From: Methanoregulaceae archaeon
GTDB taxonomy: Archaea; Halobacteriota; Methanomicrobia; Methanomicrobiales; Methanospirillaceae
Direction of reading: 5' to 3'
NCBI GenBank assembly: GCA_025453715.1
Contig: JALOPT010000128.1
Span: forward strand, 1-5,251
DNA length: 5,251 nucleotides
Below the pieces are notes generated by a model, which saw only the letters and a program-made list of their open reading frames with translations, was not told the DNA's origin and made no database searches. Both the position numbers and the translations under genes were made by a program. This document shows, piece after piece, positions 4,898 through 5,251 of this stretch (positions are counted from its first letter, which is position 1; every line of letters starts with the position of its first letter).

Positions 4898-5251
4898 TTA
4901 TTTCCCGCTTTTAACCGTTTTCGATCCCCTTAAAATACCGATTTTACCCGTCCGGACAAGTTCCTTGACACCATACTGCCGGAGAAGGGTTTCAAGGGCA
5001 TCGATCTTCTCGGTGTTACCTGTGATCTGGAGTATAAGGGTCTTTGTCCCCATATCAACTATCTGGGCCCGGAATATCTGGGCAATCTGCATGATTTCAT
5101 TCCTTGTAGCCCCGGAATCCGCGTTTACCTTGATCATCGCGAGCTCCCGTTCTACGCGTTCGTTATCAGTGAGATCAGATACCTTGATAACATCAATAAG
5201 CTTGTTGAGTTGTTTCATCACCTGCTCAATCTGGGCATCGTCACCAATGCA
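4898..5251 (-). CDS. ilvN: Acetolactate synthase small (regulatory) subunit IlvN/IlvH, 5' end missing
   Basis: This subunit activates acetolactate synthase and confers feedback control by branched-chain amino acids at the first common step of their synthesis. The visible 117 residues are the C-terminal part of a protein usually of about 160-170 residues. The frame stays open to the right edge: ten codons before the GTG at 5221 read CIGDDAQIEQ and continue into VMKQLNKLIDVIKVSDLT, the standard end of the N-terminal ACT domain, so neither that GTG nor the ATG at 5218 is the start. The rest (VERELAMIKV, then ATRNEIMQIAQIFRAQIVDMG, then LETLLRQYGVKELVRTGKIGILRG) is the typical C-terminal domain, with a short Lys/Ser-rich tail. 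The first half of the ACT domain is outside the window. The catalytic subunit gene ilvB commonly lies just upstream and may be beyond the edge. It shares orientation with livK but is separated from it by 136 bases with terminator- and promoter-like elements. Confidence 0.95.
   Translation of the reverse strand, partial: CIGDDAQIEQVMKQLNKLIDVIKVSDLTDNERVERELAMIKVNADSGATRNEIMQIAQIFRAQIVDMGTKTLILQITGNTEKIDALETLLRQYGVKELVRTGKIGILRGSKTVKSGK

Noticed and set aside
5216..5221. GTG/ATG at 5221/5218 as the ilvN start
   Set aside because: The upstream codons up to the window edge continue the conserved ACT-domain sequence, so these are internal codons of a truncated gene.

Overview
The window looks like chromosomal DNA of an archaeon, most likely a euryarchaeal methanogen of the Methanomicrobiales type. 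This placement is an inference from three things: a TATA-like promoter element, U-tract ends instead of classical bacterial terminators, and a lipoprotein-type binding protein with a Cys-Thr-Gln start after the lipobox, all alongside strong Shine-Dalgarno sites. There is no rRNA, tRNA or lineage marker to settle it. No mobile element or CRISPR array is visible.

Layout. Bases 1-1190 (+ strand) hold the 3' part of livG and a complete livF, the two ATPase subunits of a branched-chain (hydrophobic) amino acid ABC importer. Bases 1191-1517 have no gene; this is the convergent gap between the two halves of the transporter locus, with a GC-rich, hairpin-rich block ending in a T8 run. Bases 1518-4761 (- strand, read right to left) form a livK-livH-livM operon: the lipoprotein substrate-binding protein and the two permeases. 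Bases 4762-4897 hold the livK control region (TATA-like box, a perfect 8-bp inverted repeat next to the ribosome-binding site) and the transcript end of the next gene. Bases 4898-5251 (- strand) are the 3' part of the acetolactate synthase regulatory subunit gene (ilvN/ilvH), which runs off the right edge.

How the genes work together. LivK at the outer face of the membrane captures the ligand and delivers it to the LivH-LivM pore; LivG-LivF power import by ATP hydrolysis. All five parts are present, but in two convergent transcription units instead of the usual co-directional run, so pore/receptor and motor genes must be expressed from separate promoters. The neighbouring ilvN gene encodes the feedback subunit of the first committed enzyme of valine/leucine/isoleucine synthesis, which supports (but does not prove) a branched-chain amino acid substrate.

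The proteins are recognisable members of known families and no new system is evident. The points most worth a second look are the perfect palindrome at the livK transcription/translation start, the structured 3' intergenic block, the split polarity of the locus, and the non-consensus ATP-site motifs of LivG and LivF.
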